From positions 186,001 through 250,000 of the forward strand of contig DATGLS010000017.1 of the NCBI GenBank assembly GCA_035293985.1: 64,000 bases of DNA. Direction: 5' to 3'. Made by a program: the position numbers and the translations under genes. Positions 52,017-61,007 of the stretch are shown here, one piece after another. Position 1 is the first letter of the stretch. Each line of letters begins with the position of its first letter. The notes beneath the pieces are model-generated. The model was not told where the DNA came from. It did no database searches and saw only the letters and a list, made by a program, of their open reading frames with translations. The DNA is from JAVDCA01 sp035293985. Lineage in GTDB: Bacteria > Pseudomonadota > Alphaproteobacteria > Rhizobiales > Xanthobacteraceae.

Positions 52017-52834
52017 GCCGAGGGCCCGGTTATCGGATTGCGGCCGCCGACGCGGCGGAAAAACGTCTCGGCGATGCCATAGAGACCGAACGCCAGAAAG
52101 CCGATCGCCGCGGCCCCGAGGAGCACTCTCCCGTAGGCCTGCCTTTTGACGATCGTCAACGCTCCGGCGAGCCCGGCGGCCTCGTGCGCATTGGCGTCAA
52201 GCGCGGCGAAGACGAGATACAAGCCGATGACGGAAAAAACGGCCCCCCTGGTCAGATATCCTATCACCCCGAGACCGACGACCCAGCGGCGTTGCTTTCC
52301 CTTCAGCGCGATCCGGTCGCTGAACTCGGCGCGAACGCCGGCAACACCGATGCAAAGGGCGCCCACGATGATCGAGCAACCGACGATCCCGACGCCAATT
52401 CGCCCGAACGGCTGAGCAAGCAGCAGCGCAGTCCAATCATGGACGGCGCGTTCGGTCTTGCCCGTATGGATGCCGATCACCATCGACAACGAGACAGAGG
52501 CAAATCCCACATAGAAAAGCCCCGCAGCCGCGTACACCGCACGGCGCCCCAATCCCTTGAGGTCGGAGCCGAAGGAATCGACGTCGACGAAACACTGCAG
52601 CTCGCGCCACACGCCAAAGCAGAGCAATCCCGCCGTGATGCCCAGCAGCAAGATGCTGCCGAGAGGCTGAAGGAGCAGGGATTCCAATGCATCCTTGCTA
52701 TCAACGGGCCGCGTGCGAAGGCCGAATGCGGCGGTAGCCGTGAAATAGCCGAGGATGAGGAAAACGACACCACGTGCCGCGTACCCGGCCCGCGCCAGCC
52801 ACTGCACGGAAGGTCGACGCATGCGCGACATCAT
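52013..52834 (-). CDS. DUF1206 membrane protein
   Basis: A protein of 273 residues composed of three similar two-helix units, each containing a short Gly-Tyr/Arg-Gly motif (LARAGYAARGVVFLILGYF; LGRRAVYAAAGLFYVGFAS; LGVIGYLTRGAVFSVIGLYL). This triple repeat defines DUF1206, of unknown function. Its stop overlaps the AI-2E start, so the two form one unit. ATG 52834 or 52831 begins the frame; ribosome-binding support is weak and ATG 52822 is also possible. Confidence 0.85.
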   Translation of the reverse strand: MMSRMRRPSVQWLARAGYAARGVVFLILGYFTATAAFGLRTRPVDSKDALESLLLQPLGSILLLGITAGLLCFGVWRELQCFVDVDSFGSDLKGLGRRAVYAAAGLFYVGFASVSLSMVIGIHTGKTERAVHDWTALLLAQPFGRIGVGIVGCSIIVGALCIGVAGVRAEFSDRIALKGKQRRWVVGLGVIGYLTRGAVFSVIGLYLVFAALDANAHEAAGLAGALTIVKRQAYGRVLLGAAAIGFLAFGLYGIAETFFRRVGGRNPITGPSA

Positions 52835-52979
52835 CGACGACGATCTCAGGGCAACCAGAACGCGGGCGCGGAAGCACGCTTGAACATCGGCGTAAAGGAA
52901 CACCGTGCAGGTGCAAAAGGTTCCGGACGGCTTCAGCCACGCCTGGCTTCGATTGCGCGGGTGTCGAGGAGCAGCGCCC

Positions 52980-53040
52980 GGTCGGCATCCCGGTTTGCGG
53001 CACGCTGCACGAGGGCGATGCAGACAGGAATGGGCTGCGG
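52980..53040 (+). repeat. 61-bp direct repeat, copy 2
   Basis: It starts GGTCGGCATCCCGGTTTGCG and ends ACAGGAATGGGCTGCGG. The core GTTTGCGGCACGCT (with one difference after it) and GATGCAGACAGGAATG are identical to copy 1. It lies about 145 bases upstream of the DUF1206 start. Confidence 0.75.
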
Positions 53041-53490
53041 GGTCGGATGCGCCTATCGCGACGTTGCAGGCGGGCAGGAGTGCACGAGCCGAGCAGGCGT
53101 TCGTGCCTGGCTGTGCGTCTATGTGAGACGTTTCGCGAAATCGGCCTCAGGCATCAACGGTTGCCAGTACGTCAGCGCGTGCGAATGTTGTTCGCAGGGC
53201 TTCGTCGGAGATGTGAGTATAGGCAATTGGCAATCCGCGGTTAGGCCGGCGCAAAGGCAGCGGCAGGGTGCGACCGCTTGGCCGCAGCCCTGCTCACTTC
53301 GGATCCGCCGCGCGAGCGGCTGACGAGACGATCGGAATGACGTCAGTCCGGGTTGGACGGCATGCGTCTTCTCGGCGCTGGGCCCATCTCGCGAAAATGC
53401 CCTCGCGCACATCGTCTAATTTCAGAACACCGCGACCTTCATCGACGTCGTTGTCGCGAATGAATACCTGCAAATGTTTTCCAACCGTAC

Positions 53491-53509
53491 GGCCGCCTTG
53501 CCGGCGGCC
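53491..53509 (-). terminator. Possible terminator hairpin after the cold-shock gene
   Basis: A 7-bp GC stem GGCCGCC/GGCGGCC with a five-base loop, 22 bases after the stop of the cold-shock gene. No T run follows directly (GTACGGTTGG), so it may stall or protect rather than end transcription by itself. Confidence 0.35.
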
Positions 53510-53530
53510 GGATCGTCGCAGGCGTCGCGG

Positions 53531-53734
53531 TCAGCGAACCTTGAGGTTCTCCGCCGACTCCTTGCCGCGACTGCTGACCACCTCATATTCGACCGCTTGG
53601 CCCTCGTTGAGAGTAGAGAGGCCGGCGCGCTCGACGGCCGAGATATGGACGAACACGTCCTTGCCCCCGGTCTGGGGCTGGATGAACCCATAGCCCTTCG
53701 TGGGGTTGAACCATTTCACGGTACCAGTTGCCAT
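53531..53734 (-). CDS. Cold-shock protein (CspA family)
   Basis: A single cold-shock domain protein of 67 residues that binds single-stranded RNA and DNA. MATGTVKWFNPTKGYGFIQP contains the RNP1 motif KGYGFI (13-18); DVFVHIS (26-32) is RNP2. Surface aromatics Trp8, Tyr15, Phe17 and Phe28 are kept. GGAGG lies five bases before ATG 53734 and only two before the preceding ATG. Expression is likely controlled through its leader RNA, but I cannot identify a thermosensor fold. It stands alone between gaps of about 700 and 210 bases. Confidence 0.94.
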   Translation of the reverse strand: MATGTVKWFNPTKGYGFIQPQTGGKDVFVHISAVERAGLSTLNEGQAVEYEVVSSRGKESAENLKVR

Positions 53735-53921
53735 CATAGCCTCCTCGCATCCAGGATTGATCGCGACCGCACCGCGTGGTGCGCGCCGCTCATTCGAGAG
53801 CGTTGCCTAGCAGGAACCCACCCGTGGGATACGCAACAGCAATGCTCCGGCGCATGTAGCAGGGCCGCACGATGGCCTCAATAGCGCCCGCCCCCGCGGC
53901 CCAGCCGGGGCGACGGTTGCC

Positions 53922-53944
53922 AAAAAGCCGATATGTCCGCTTTT
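53922..53944 (-). terminator. Weak terminator at the end of the sugar-pathway array
   Basis: AAAAGC (53923-53928) and GCTTTT (53939-53944) form a 6-bp stem with a ten-base loop just after the HAD gene. On the minus strand it ends in GGCTTTTTGG. The stem is short, so the call is tentative. Confidence 0.35.
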
Positions 53945-53947
53945 CGT

Positions 53948-54622
53948 TTATTTCGTCTTCACGAGCGAGGGGAGATCGTACCCCATCAGCTCGCCGATCT
54001 TGCCGATCTCGATGTCCGCGCTAGGATACTTGGCGACCTCGGAGGCGTCGAGCGCGTAGTGGCCCTGACGCGGAAAGACCGTGGTGACGGCATCGCCCCA
54101 GGCGGATTTGACCGCGGACAGGATGCGCACCTTGTCGTCGATCAGCACGTAGTGATCGGCCGGGTAGAGGCGGCGCACATCGTCGAGCTCCTGCTCCTTG
54201 TGGACATAGATCAGCACGCGGCCGTCGAACACCTTCCACAGGCCGGCGCGCTCGACCTTGCGCGGCTGGAAGACGGCGTCGCCGTCGGAAAGGATCACGG
54301 GCGTGCCCCATGGCTGCACGTGCCGAACGGCATCGAACGCGCCGGGATAGAGACGATCGGCGAACGGATAGTCGACCAGCCAGTTCGACATGGCCAACAG
54401 CTCCGGGCGATGCAGGTCCTCGAGCCGATAGCGCTCGAGGGCGCCGAGATAGTCGGCATAGCCGAGCTCGCCTCTGAGCTCCTCGAAGATCGCCCAATAG
54501 CGGTCACGCGTCGCCTGGCCGTAGGCCTTTTGCAGGTGGTCGCTCAGGTCGGCCTGGATGCGATCGTTGTCGAGCAGCGTGTTGTCGACGTCGAACAGGA
54601 AGACGATGGACTTGTTGGACAT
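53948..54622 (-). CDS. HAD-family hydrolase
   Basis: A phosphatase-like protein of 224 residues. Motif I is FLFDVDNTLLDND (nucleophile Asp11, acid/base Asp13), motif II VILSDGD (Ser), then a Lys in FQPRKVERAG, and motif IV LIDDKVRILSAVK. The helical cap (about 20-95) includes YWAIFEELRGELGYADYLGAL. The substrate is not known; its position at the end of the pentose phosphate array, 16 bases after tkt, hints at a sugar phosphate. It may alternatively be a general phosphatase. Confidence 0.85.
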   Translation of the reverse strand: MSNKSIVFLFDVDNTLLDNDRIQADLSDHLQKAYGQATRDRYWAIFEELRGELGYADYLGALERYRLEDLHRPELLAMSNWLVDYPFADRLYPGAFDAVRHVQPWGTPVILSDGDAVFQPRKVERAGLWKVFDGRVLIYVHKEQELDDVRRLYPADHYVLIDDKVRILSAVKSAWGDAVTTVFPRQGHYALDASEVAKYPSADIEIGKIGELMGYDLPSLVKTK

Positions 54623-54638
54623 CGACCAGCCGTGCTCC

Positions 54639-56747
54639 TCATTTCGTCTTGCGCTTGCCCAACAGCTCGCGGACGGTATTCGCCACGCGATCGGGCTCGA
54701 AGCCGAACTTGCGCTGCAGCTCCTTGAGCGGGGCGGAGGCGCCGAAGGTCTTCATGCCGATCATGCGGCCGGACCAGCCGACGTAGCGCTCCCAGCCGAA
54801 GGTCGAGCCCTGCTCGACGGAGACGCGTGCCGTGATGTCGGGCGGCAGCACGCTGTCGCGGTAGGCTTGCGGCTGATCCTCGAAGATGTCCCATGACGGC
54901 ATCGACACCACGCGGGTGCGGATGCCCTCGGACATGAGCTCCTCGTGCGCGTCGACGCACAGGCCGACCTCGCTGCCCGACGCGATCAGGATCGCGTCGG
55001 GCTTCTCGCCCCTCGGCGGGTCGGCCAGCACATAGGCGCCGCGGGCGAGGCCGGCGGCGGAGGCGTACTTGCTGCGGTCGAGCGTCGGCACCGCCTGGCG
55101 CGACAGCACGAGCAGCGCCGGCTTGTGGCGCAGCTGCATGACGTGGCGGTAGGCCTCGACGACCTCGTTGGCGTCGCACGGCCGCAGCAGCACGAGGCCG
55201 GGCTCGGCGCGGAAAGAGGCGAGCTGCTCGACCGGCTGGTGGGTGGGGCCATCCTCGCCGTCGCCCATGGCGTCGTGGGTGAAGATGAAGATGGTCGGCA
55301 GCTCCATCATGGCGGAGAGCCGGATCGCCGGCCGCGCATAGTCGCTGAAGATGAAGAAAGTGGCCGCGAAGGGACGCAGCTTCGACAGCGCGAGGCCGTT
55401 GGTCGTCGCCGCCATGGCGTGCTCGCGGATGCCGTAGTGAATGTTGCGGCCGCCGGGCGTGCCCGGCTCGAAATCGCCCGCACCGTCGAATTTCAGCGCC
55501 ACCTTGGTGGATGAGGCGAGGTCGGCCGATCCGCCGATCAACCATGGGATGTTCTGCGCCAGGACGTTGAGCACCTGCCCGGACGCCTCGCGGCCCGCGA
55601 TGCCCTTCGCGTCCGCCGGAAAAGTCGGCAAGCCGCGATCCCATCCGGCCGGCAGCTCGCGCCGCTGCATCTGGTCGATCTCGGTGGCGAGGTCGGGATA
55701 TTTTTTGCGGTAGGCGGCGAACAGCTCGGTCCAACGGCCGCGCGCCGCGGCGCCGCGGGCGCCGATTCCCTCGGCGAAGTGCTCGCGCACGCCCTCCGGC
55801 ACCAGGAACTTGGCGTCCTCTGGCCAGCCATAGAAGCGCTTGGCGAGGCGCACCTCGTCGTCGCCGAGAGGTTCGCCATGCGCCGCAGGCGTGTCGTGCT
55901 TGTGCGGCGCACCGTACCCGATGTGGCTGTCGAGGATGATGAACGTCGGCCGGCCTTTGGTCTTGTGGAAGACGTCGATCGCGCCCTCGATGCGGTGGAG
56001 GTCGTTGGCGTCCCCGACGCGCAGGACATTCCACCCGTAGCCGAGGAAGCGCGCGGCGATGTCCTCGGTGAAGGTGATGTGAGTGTTGCCGTCGATCGAG
56101 ATGTTGTTGTTGTCGTAGATCCAGCACAGATTATCGAGCGCCAGGTGCCCGGCGAGCGAGGCGGCTTCGGAGGCGACCCCTTCCATCATGTCGCCGTCGC
56201 CGCACACCGCGTAGATGTCGTAGCCGAAAATCTCGAAATCGGGCCGATTGTAGCGGTTGGCGAGCCACGCCTCCGCGATCGCCATGCCGACACTGTCGCC
56301 CACGCCCTGGCCGAGCGGACCGGTCGTCGCCTCGACACCCGACACCCAATGATACTCGGGATGCCCCGGCGCCTTGCTGCCGAGCTGGCGGAAGCGGCGA
56401 ATGTCGTCGAGCGATACCGCGGGCTGGCCGAGCCGCTCGTAGTCGGCATTGACGGCGCGTGTGCCGGTGAGATGGAGCACCGACCACAGCAGCATGGAGG
56501 CATGGCCGTTGGAGAGCACGAAACGATCGCGGTTGGGCCAGATCGGATCCTGCGGATCGAAGCGCATGATCCGGTTCCACAGCGTGTAGACAAGCGGCGC
56601 CAGCGCCATCGGGGTGCCGGGATGGCCGGACTTCGCCTGCTGCACGGCATCGATCGAGAGGGTGCGAATCGTGTTGATCGCCAGTTGATCGAGCTCGGCA
56701 TCGGTCATCGGCGGCGACTTCGTCTTGGGACGGGCCACGGCACTCAT
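54639..56747 (-). CDS. tkt: Transketolase
   Basis: A thiamine-diphosphate enzyme of 702 residues that moves two-carbon units between pentose and other sugar phosphates. The substrate and cofactor motifs are clear: SGHPGTPMALAPL at the N-terminus, YAVCGDGDMMEGVASEAASLAG with the ThDP/Mg motif followed by NNNISIDG, then DLASSTK, GRNIHYGIREHAMAATTNGL, the aromatic pyrimidine-binding segment FFIFSDYARPAIRLSAMM and FTHDAMGDGEDGPTHQPVEQL. GGAGG before ATG 56747 lies within the end of pgl, so the genes are translationally close. Confidence 0.96.
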   Translation of the reverse strand: MSAVARPKTKSPPMTDAELDQLAINTIRTLSIDAVQQAKSGHPGTPMALAPLVYTLWNRIMRFDPQDPIWPNRDRFVLSNGHASMLLWSVLHLTGTRAVNADYERLGQPAVSLDDIRRFRQLGSKAPGHPEYHWVSGVEATTGPLGQGVGDSVGMAIAEAWLANRYNRPDFEIFGYDIYAVCGDGDMMEGVASEAASLAGHLALDNLCWIYDNNNISIDGNTHITFTEDIAARFLGYGWNVLRVGDANDLHRIEGAIDVFHKTKGRPTFIILDSHIGYGAPHKHDTPAAHGEPLGDDEVRLAKRFYGWPEDAKFLVPEGVREHFAEGIGARGAAARGRWTELFAAYRKKYPDLATEIDQMQRRELPAGWDRGLPTFPADAKGIAGREASGQVLNVLAQNIPWLIGGSADLASSTKVALKFDGAGDFEPGTPGGRNIHYGIREHAMAATTNGLALSKLRPFAATFFIFSDYARPAIRLSAMMELPTIFIFTHDAMGDGEDGPTHQPVEQLASFRAEPGLVLLRPCDANEVVEAYRHVMQLRHKPALLVLSRQAVPTLDRSKYASAAGLARGAYVLADPPRGEKPDAILIASGSEVGLCVDAHEELMSEGIRTRVVSMPSWDIFEDQPQAYRDSVLPPDITARVSVEQGSTFGWERYVGWSGRMIGMKTFGASAPLKELQRKFGFEPDRVANTVRELLGKRKTK

Positions 56748-56748
56748 G

Positions 56749-57462
56749 TTACGCCTCCATCTTGAGGTTGCGGCCCAGCCGCTCGGCGGCCGCGCGATCG
56801 GCGAGGATCAACGCGTGATCCCGGCACACATGGGAGGCCGGGATCGATCGATCGCCATTGCACAGCCGCGCCAGCGCGTCGGCCTTCTCGCCCCCCGTCA
56901 CCAGCCACAGGATCCGCCGCGCCCGGTCGATGATCGGGAACGTCAAGGTCATCCGGCGCCGTCCCTGGTAGGGACCGGACAGCGTCACATCGGCATCGAG
57001 GACATCGAGGGCCGGATCGCCCGGCACCAGCGATGCGGTGTGGCCATCCGGCCCGAGGCCGAGGTGGGCGAGGTCGAGCACCGCCGGTGTGCCGGCGATC
57101 TCGCGCAGCGTGGCGGCATATTGCTTCGCCGCGAGGGAAAGATCGGCGGCATCGACCGGCATCGCATGGATATTGCCGGGCGGCAGCGGCGCGTAGTCGA
57201 GCAGGCTCTCGCGCAGATGCATGAGATTGCGATCGGGATCGTCGGCGGGCGCGACGCGCTCATCGACCTGGAAGATGTGCACGCGCTCCCAGGGCAGCCC
57301 TTCGTCGGCGAGGACGCGCAGCATCTGCCATGGTGTGCGGCCGCCGCTGACGGCCATGATGAAACGCCCGCGCGCCGCCACCGCGCTGCGCAAGTCGGCG
57401 ACGATCACGGACGCGGCCTTGCGCGCCACGATATCGTCATCGGGATGGACTTCGATCTGCAC
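56749..57462 (-). CDS. pgl: 6-phosphogluconolactonase
   Basis: A protein of 237 residues that hydrolyses 6-phosphogluconolactone, the second oxidative step. Characteristic segments are MAVSGGRTPWQML near 38, the IFQVDERVAPADDPDRNLM active segment, LDLAHLGLGPDGHTASLVPGDPAL with catalytic His, and LTFPIIDRARRILWLVTGGEKADAL. Length is normal for the DevB/SOL family, distinct from the seven-bladed YbhE type. It starts 55 bases after gnd and ends one base before tkt. Confidence 0.95.
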   Translation of the reverse strand: MQIEVHPDDDIVARKAASVIVADLRSAVAARGRFIMAVSGGRTPWQMLRVLADEGLPWERVHIFQVDERVAPADDPDRNLMHLRESLLDYAPLPPGNIHAMPVDAADLSLAAKQYAATLREIAGTPAVLDLAHLGLGPDGHTASLVPGDPALDVLDADVTLSGPYQGRRRMTLTFPIIDRARRILWLVTGGEKADALARLCNGDRSIPASHVCRDHALILADRAAAERLGRNLKMEA

Positions 57463-57517
57463 GCCACGAACCTCTCGTCTCCGTCCCTTTCCCCTCCCGC
57501 GCTTGATGTCGTGTGCT

Positions 57518-58546
57518 TCAGCCCGACGATTTCTCCGCCGCCTTTTCGATGTGACCGCCGAACTCGTAGCGCATCGCGGACAACAGCTGATCGGCGAAGG
57601 TCGCCTCGCCGCGGGAGCTGAAGCGCGCGTAGAGCGCCGCCGAGAGCACCGGCGCCGGCACGGCCTCGTCGATCGCGGCGCGGATGGTCCAGCGTCCTTC
57701 GCCGGAGTCTGAAACCCGGCCGCCGAACTTCTTCAGCTCCGGATCCTTGATCAGCGCCGCGGCGGTGAGATCGAGCAGCCATGACGCGATGACGCTGCCG
57801 CGCCGCCACACCTCGGCGATCTCCGGCAGGTCGAGGTCGTACTGGTAAAGCTCCGGATCGCGCAGCGGCGTCGTCTCGGCGTCGGTCTCATGCTGACGCT
57901 TGCCGATATCGGCGTGGCGGAGGACGTTGATGCCTTCCGCGTAGGCCGCCATGATGCCGTACTCGATGCCGTTGTGGACCATTTTTACGAAGTGGCCGGC
58001 GCCGTTGGCGCCGCAGTGCAGGTAGCCGAGCTCGGCCGTGCCTTTGGTCCCCTCGCGTCCGGGCGTGCGCGGGATGTCGCCGGCGCCGGGGGCGAGCGTC
58101 TTGAAGACCGGGTCGAGCTGAGCGACGGCGGCGTCGGGGCCGCCGATCATCATACAGTAGCCACGCTCGAGGCCCCAGACGCCGCCGCTGGTGCCGACGT
58201 CGACATAGTTGATGCCTTTGGCTGCAAGCTCACGGGCGCGACGGATGTCGTCGACGTAGTACGAGTTGCCGCCGTCGATGAGGATGTCGCCCTTGTCGAG
58301 GTGCGGCGCGAGGTCCGCGATCGCCTGGTCGACCGCGCCCGCCGGCACCATCAGCCAGATCTTGCGGGGCTTCTCCAGCTTGCCGATGAGGTCGGCGAGC
58401 GATGATGCACCGACCGCCTTCTCGCGCGCGAGATCGGCAACCGCTTTCGTGGACATGTCGAAGACGACGCACTGGTGCCCGCCCTTGATGAGCCGCCGAA
58501 CCATGTTGGCGCCCATCCGCCCCAACCCGACCATGGCGAGCTGCAT
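57518..58546 (-). CDS. gnd: 6-phosphogluconate dehydrogenase, short form
   Basis: A protein of 342 residues that oxidatively decarboxylates 6-phosphogluconate to ribulose 5-phosphate. The Rossmann motif GLGRMGANM at 7-15 is followed by CVVFDMS, where an acidic residue after the second strand points to NAD rather than NADP. GGNSYYVDDIRRARELAAKGINYVDVGTSGGVWGLERGYCMMIGG and MVHNGIEYG carry catalytic residues. Length is well below the 468 residues of E. coli Gnd, as in the short, tetrameric-type enzymes that lack the second all-helical repeat. It starts 12 bases after rpe. Confidence 0.94.
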   Translation of the reverse strand: MQLAMVGLGRMGANMVRRLIKGGHQCVVFDMSTKAVADLAREKAVGASSLADLIGKLEKPRKIWLMVPAGAVDQAIADLAPHLDKGDILIDGGNSYYVDDIRRARELAAKGINYVDVGTSGGVWGLERGYCMMIGGPDAAVAQLDPVFKTLAPGAGDIPRTPGREGTKGTAELGYLHCGANGAGHFVKMVHNGIEYGIMAAYAEGINVLRHADIGKRQHETDAETTPLRDPELYQYDLDLPEIAEVWRRGSVIASWLLDLTAAALIKDPELKKFGGRVSDSGEGRWTIRAAIDEAVPAPVLSAALYARFSSRGEATFADQLLSAMRYEFGGHIEKAAEKSSG

Positions 58547-58558
58547 GAAATCACTCCA

Positions 58559-59227
58559 TCAATTCTGAATCGCAGCCCGGAGCTGCTCGAACGCGGCCTT
58601 GATGTCGCCTTCGCCGAAGATCGCCGTCCCGGCGACCAGCACGTCGGCGCCCGCTTGCACGGCCCGCGCTGCCGTGGCGGCATCGATTCCGCCATCCACC
58701 TCGAGGCCGCAGTCCGGCTTGACGCGATCGATCATCTCGCGCGCCCGCCCGATCTTCGGAAGCGTTTGCGGCAGGAAATGCTGGTGACCGAAACCGGGAT
58801 TGACCGTCATCACCAGGACCTGGTCGAGCTCCGGCATGATCTCCTCGAGCACGGCCACGGGCGTGGCCGGATTGATTGCGACGCCCACCCGTTTTTTCAG
58901 CCCTTTGACCTTCTGCACGGTGCGCGACAGATCGTTGCTGCCCTCCCAATGGACCAGGAAGACATCGGTTCCCGCCGCCGCGAAGTCATCGATGAAATTG
59001 TCCGGATTCTCGATCATCAAATGGGCTTCCAGCGGAAGATGCGTCACGCGGCGCAACGATTCGACGATCGGCGCGCCCATCGACAGGTTGGGCACGAAGT
59101 GACCGTCCATCACGTCGATATGGATGCGGTCCGCGCCGGCACGCTCTGCCTGCGCGACCTGCTCGCCGAGGCGGGCGAAATCGGCCGCGAGAATCGATGG
59201 AGCGACCTTGATCGCATCGCGCCTCAC
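58559..59227 (-). CDS. rpe: Ribulose-phosphate 3-epimerase
   Basis: A TIM-barrel protein of 222 residues that converts ribulose 5-phosphate to xylulose 5-phosphate. IKVAPSILAADFARLGEQV starts the barrel. The metal/catalytic motif HIDVMDGHFVPNLSMG, LEAHLMIENPD, VMTVNPGFG and LEVDGGIDAATA with catalytic Asp follow. The phosphate-binding end is VAGTAIFGEGD. The start is GTG 59227, overlapping the pgi stop (GTGA), with AAGGA six bases upstream. Confidence 0.95.
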   Translation of the reverse strand: MRRDAIKVAPSILAADFARLGEQVAQAERAGADRIHIDVMDGHFVPNLSMGAPIVESLRRVTHLPLEAHLMIENPDNFIDDFAAAGTDVFLVHWEGSNDLSRTVQKVKGLKKRVGVAINPATPVAVLEEIMPELDQVLVMTVNPGFGHQHFLPQTLPKIGRAREMIDRVKPDCGLEVDGGIDAATAARAVQAGADVLVAGTAIFGEGDIKAAFEQLRAAIQN

Positions 59228-60891
59228 GTCTCGTCCTTGAGCTTGCGATAGCGACGGATCAGGTTGTTGGTCGAGCTGTCGTGACGAAGCGTCGGCTCGG
59301 CCTTGCTTTCGAGCTCGGGAATGATGCGCTGGGCCAGGACCTTGCCGAGCTCGACGCCCCACTGGTCGAACGAATCGATGTCCCAGATCACGCCCTGCGT
59401 GAAGACGCTGTGCTCGTAGAGCGCAACGAGCTTGCCCAGCGCTGCCGGCGTCAGCCGATCCAGCAAGATGGTGTTCGACGGCCGGTTGCCCTCGAACACG
59501 CGGTGCGGGACGAGCCAGTCGGGAGTGCCCTCGGCCTTCACCTGCGCGGGCGTCTTCCCGAACGCGAGCGCCTCGGTCTGCGCGAAGACGTTGGCGAGCA
59601 GCATGTCGTGATGGCGGCCGAGCCGGTTGAGCGGCTGCGCGAAGGCGATGAAGTCGCACGGGATGAGGCGTGTGCCCTGATGGATGAGTTGATAGAACGA
59701 GTGCTGCCCGTTGGTGCCGGGCTCGCCCCAGTAGATCGGGCCGGTCGCCTGGTCGACCGGCGCGCCTGCCAGCGTCACGTGCTTGCCGTTGCTCTCCATG
59801 GTGAGCTGCTGGAGATAGGCCGGGAAGCGCTTGAGGTACTGATCGTAGGGCAGCACCGCGACGGTCTGCGCACCGAAGAAGTCGTTGTACCAGAGGCTCA
59901 GCAGCCCCATCAGCACCGGCAGGTTCTGCGCGAACGGAGCCGTGCGGAAATGCTCGTCCATCGCATGAAAGCCGTCGAGCATGGCGCGGAAGTGATCGGG
60001 GCCGATCGCCAGCATGGTCGAGAGGCCGATCGCCGAATCCATCGAGTAGCGGCCGCCCACCCAGTCCCAGAACTCGAACATGTTGGCGACGTCGATGCCG
60101 AATTCCTCGACCTTCTCGGCGTTGGTCGAGACGGCGACGAAATGCCGGGCGACGGCGCTGGCATCGCCGCCGAGGCCGTGCAGCGACCAGTCGCGCGCGC
60201 TGTGCGCATTGGTCATGGTCTCGAGCGTCGTAAAGGTCTTCGACGAGATGATGAACAGCGTCTCCGTCGGGTCGAGATCGCGCGTCGCCTCGACGAAATC
60301 GGTGCCGTCGACGTTGGACACGAAGCGGAACGTCATCGCACGATCGCTGTAGTGCCGCAGCGCCTCATAGGCCATCACGGGCCCGAGGTCGGAGCCGCCG
60401 ATGCCGATGTTGACCACGTTGCGGATGCGTTTGCCCGTATGGCCTTTCCACTCGCCGCCGCGCACGCGGTGGGCGAATGCGGCCATCTCGTCGAGCACCG
60501 CATGCACGTCGGGCACGACGTTGCGGCCGTCGACCACGATCGAGGCGCCCTTCGGCGCGCGCAGGGCCACGTGGAGGACCGCGCGCTCCTCCGTGACGTT
60601 GATCTTGTCGCCGCGGAACATGGCGTCGATGCGATCGCGCAGCCCGGATTGCTCGGCGAGCGCGCCGAGCAGGTGCAGGGTCTCGTCGTCGACGCGGTTC
60701 TTGGAATAGTCCAGGAAGACGCCGGCGGCTACGGCGACGAGCCGCTCGCCGCGCTTGGGATCGGCGGCGAACAGGTCGCGCAAATGCACGTCTTTCATGG
60801 TCGCGTAATGGTCGGCGAGCGCCCGCCATGCGGCGCGCGGCTCGCTCGATCGCGCGCTAGTCCGGGGTGGTCGCTTCGCCATTTGCGGCAT
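59224..60891 (-). CDS. pgi: Glucose-6-phosphate isomerase
   Basis: A protein of 555 residues interconverting glucose 6-phosphate and fructose 6-phosphate. Signature segments are GIGGSDLGPVMAYEAL, SSKTFTTLETMTNA (phosphate site), GRYSMDSAIGLS, the Glu-containing YLQQLTMESNGK, GEPGTNGQHSFYQLIHQGTRLIPCDF and EHSVFTQGVIWDIDSFDQWGVELGK. The N-terminal 30 residues are uncertain: ATG 60891 and ATG 60882 both have GAGG or AGGA in range. A palindromic repeat lies in the 116-base gap to the upstream glucokinase gene. Confidence 0.96.
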   Translation of the reverse strand: MPQMAKRPPRTSARSSEPRAAWRALADHYATMKDVHLRDLFAADPKRGERLVAVAAGVFLDYSKNRVDDETLHLLGALAEQSGLRDRIDAMFRGDKINVTEERAVLHVALRAPKGASIVVDGRNVVPDVHAVLDEMAAFAHRVRGGEWKGHTGKRIRNVVNIGIGGSDLGPVMAYEALRHYSDRAMTFRFVSNVDGTDFVEATRDLDPTETLFIISSKTFTTLETMTNAHSARDWSLHGLGGDASAVARHFVAVSTNAEKVEEFGIDVANMFEFWDWVGGRYSMDSAIGLSTMLAIGPDHFRAMLDGFHAMDEHFRTAPFAQNLPVLMGLLSLWYNDFFGAQTVAVLPYDQYLKRFPAYLQQLTMESNGKHVTLAGAPVDQATGPIYWGEPGTNGQHSFYQLIHQGTRLIPCDFIAFAQPLNRLGRHHDMLLANVFAQTEALAFGKTPAQVKAEGTPDWLVPHRVFEGNRPSNTILLDRLTPAALGKLVALYEHSVFTQGVIWDIDSFDQWGVELGKVLAQRIIPELESKAEPTLRHDSSTNNLIRRYRKLKDET

Positions 60892-60938
60892 CCTCGTCTT
60901 CCTGACGCCTGCGGTAATTTCAATACGCCCGTGGCTCA

Positions 60939-61005
60939 TAGCCCGCATGAGCGAAGCCATATGCGGAGACACTGGGCGCGGGTGTCGCTTCGCTCATCCG
61001 GGCTA
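60939..61005. repeat. Palindromic dispersed-type repeat between glucokinase and pgi
   Basis: Inverted arms TAGCCCGCATGAGCGAAGC (60939-60957) and GCTTCGCTCATCCGGGCTA (60987-61005), 19 bp each with one mismatch, enclose 29 bases. The arm TAGCCCGGATGAGCGAAGC recalls dispersed repeats known in Bradyrhizobium-type genomes. Its place inside an operon could form an RNA stem that alters the relative levels of flanking genes. Confidence 0.7.
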
Positions 61006-61007
61006 CG

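Larger units (their letters stand above)
52835..53530. other. Long intergenic region between DUF1206 and cold-shock genes
   Basis: About 700 bases with no recognisable gene. It holds copy 2 of the 61-bp repeat (52980-53040), a cysteine/arginine-rich open frame on the plus strand without a start signal, and the hairpin at 53491-53509. Base use is less skewed than in the surrounding genes, suggesting decayed or non-coding sequence. Confidence 0.5.

Noticed and set aside
52774..53244. A plus-strand frame of 156 residues near the direct repeat
   Set aside because: Cys/Arg-rich, no ribosome-binding site, and it runs across the repeat and antisense to the DUF1206 start; kept only as intergenic.
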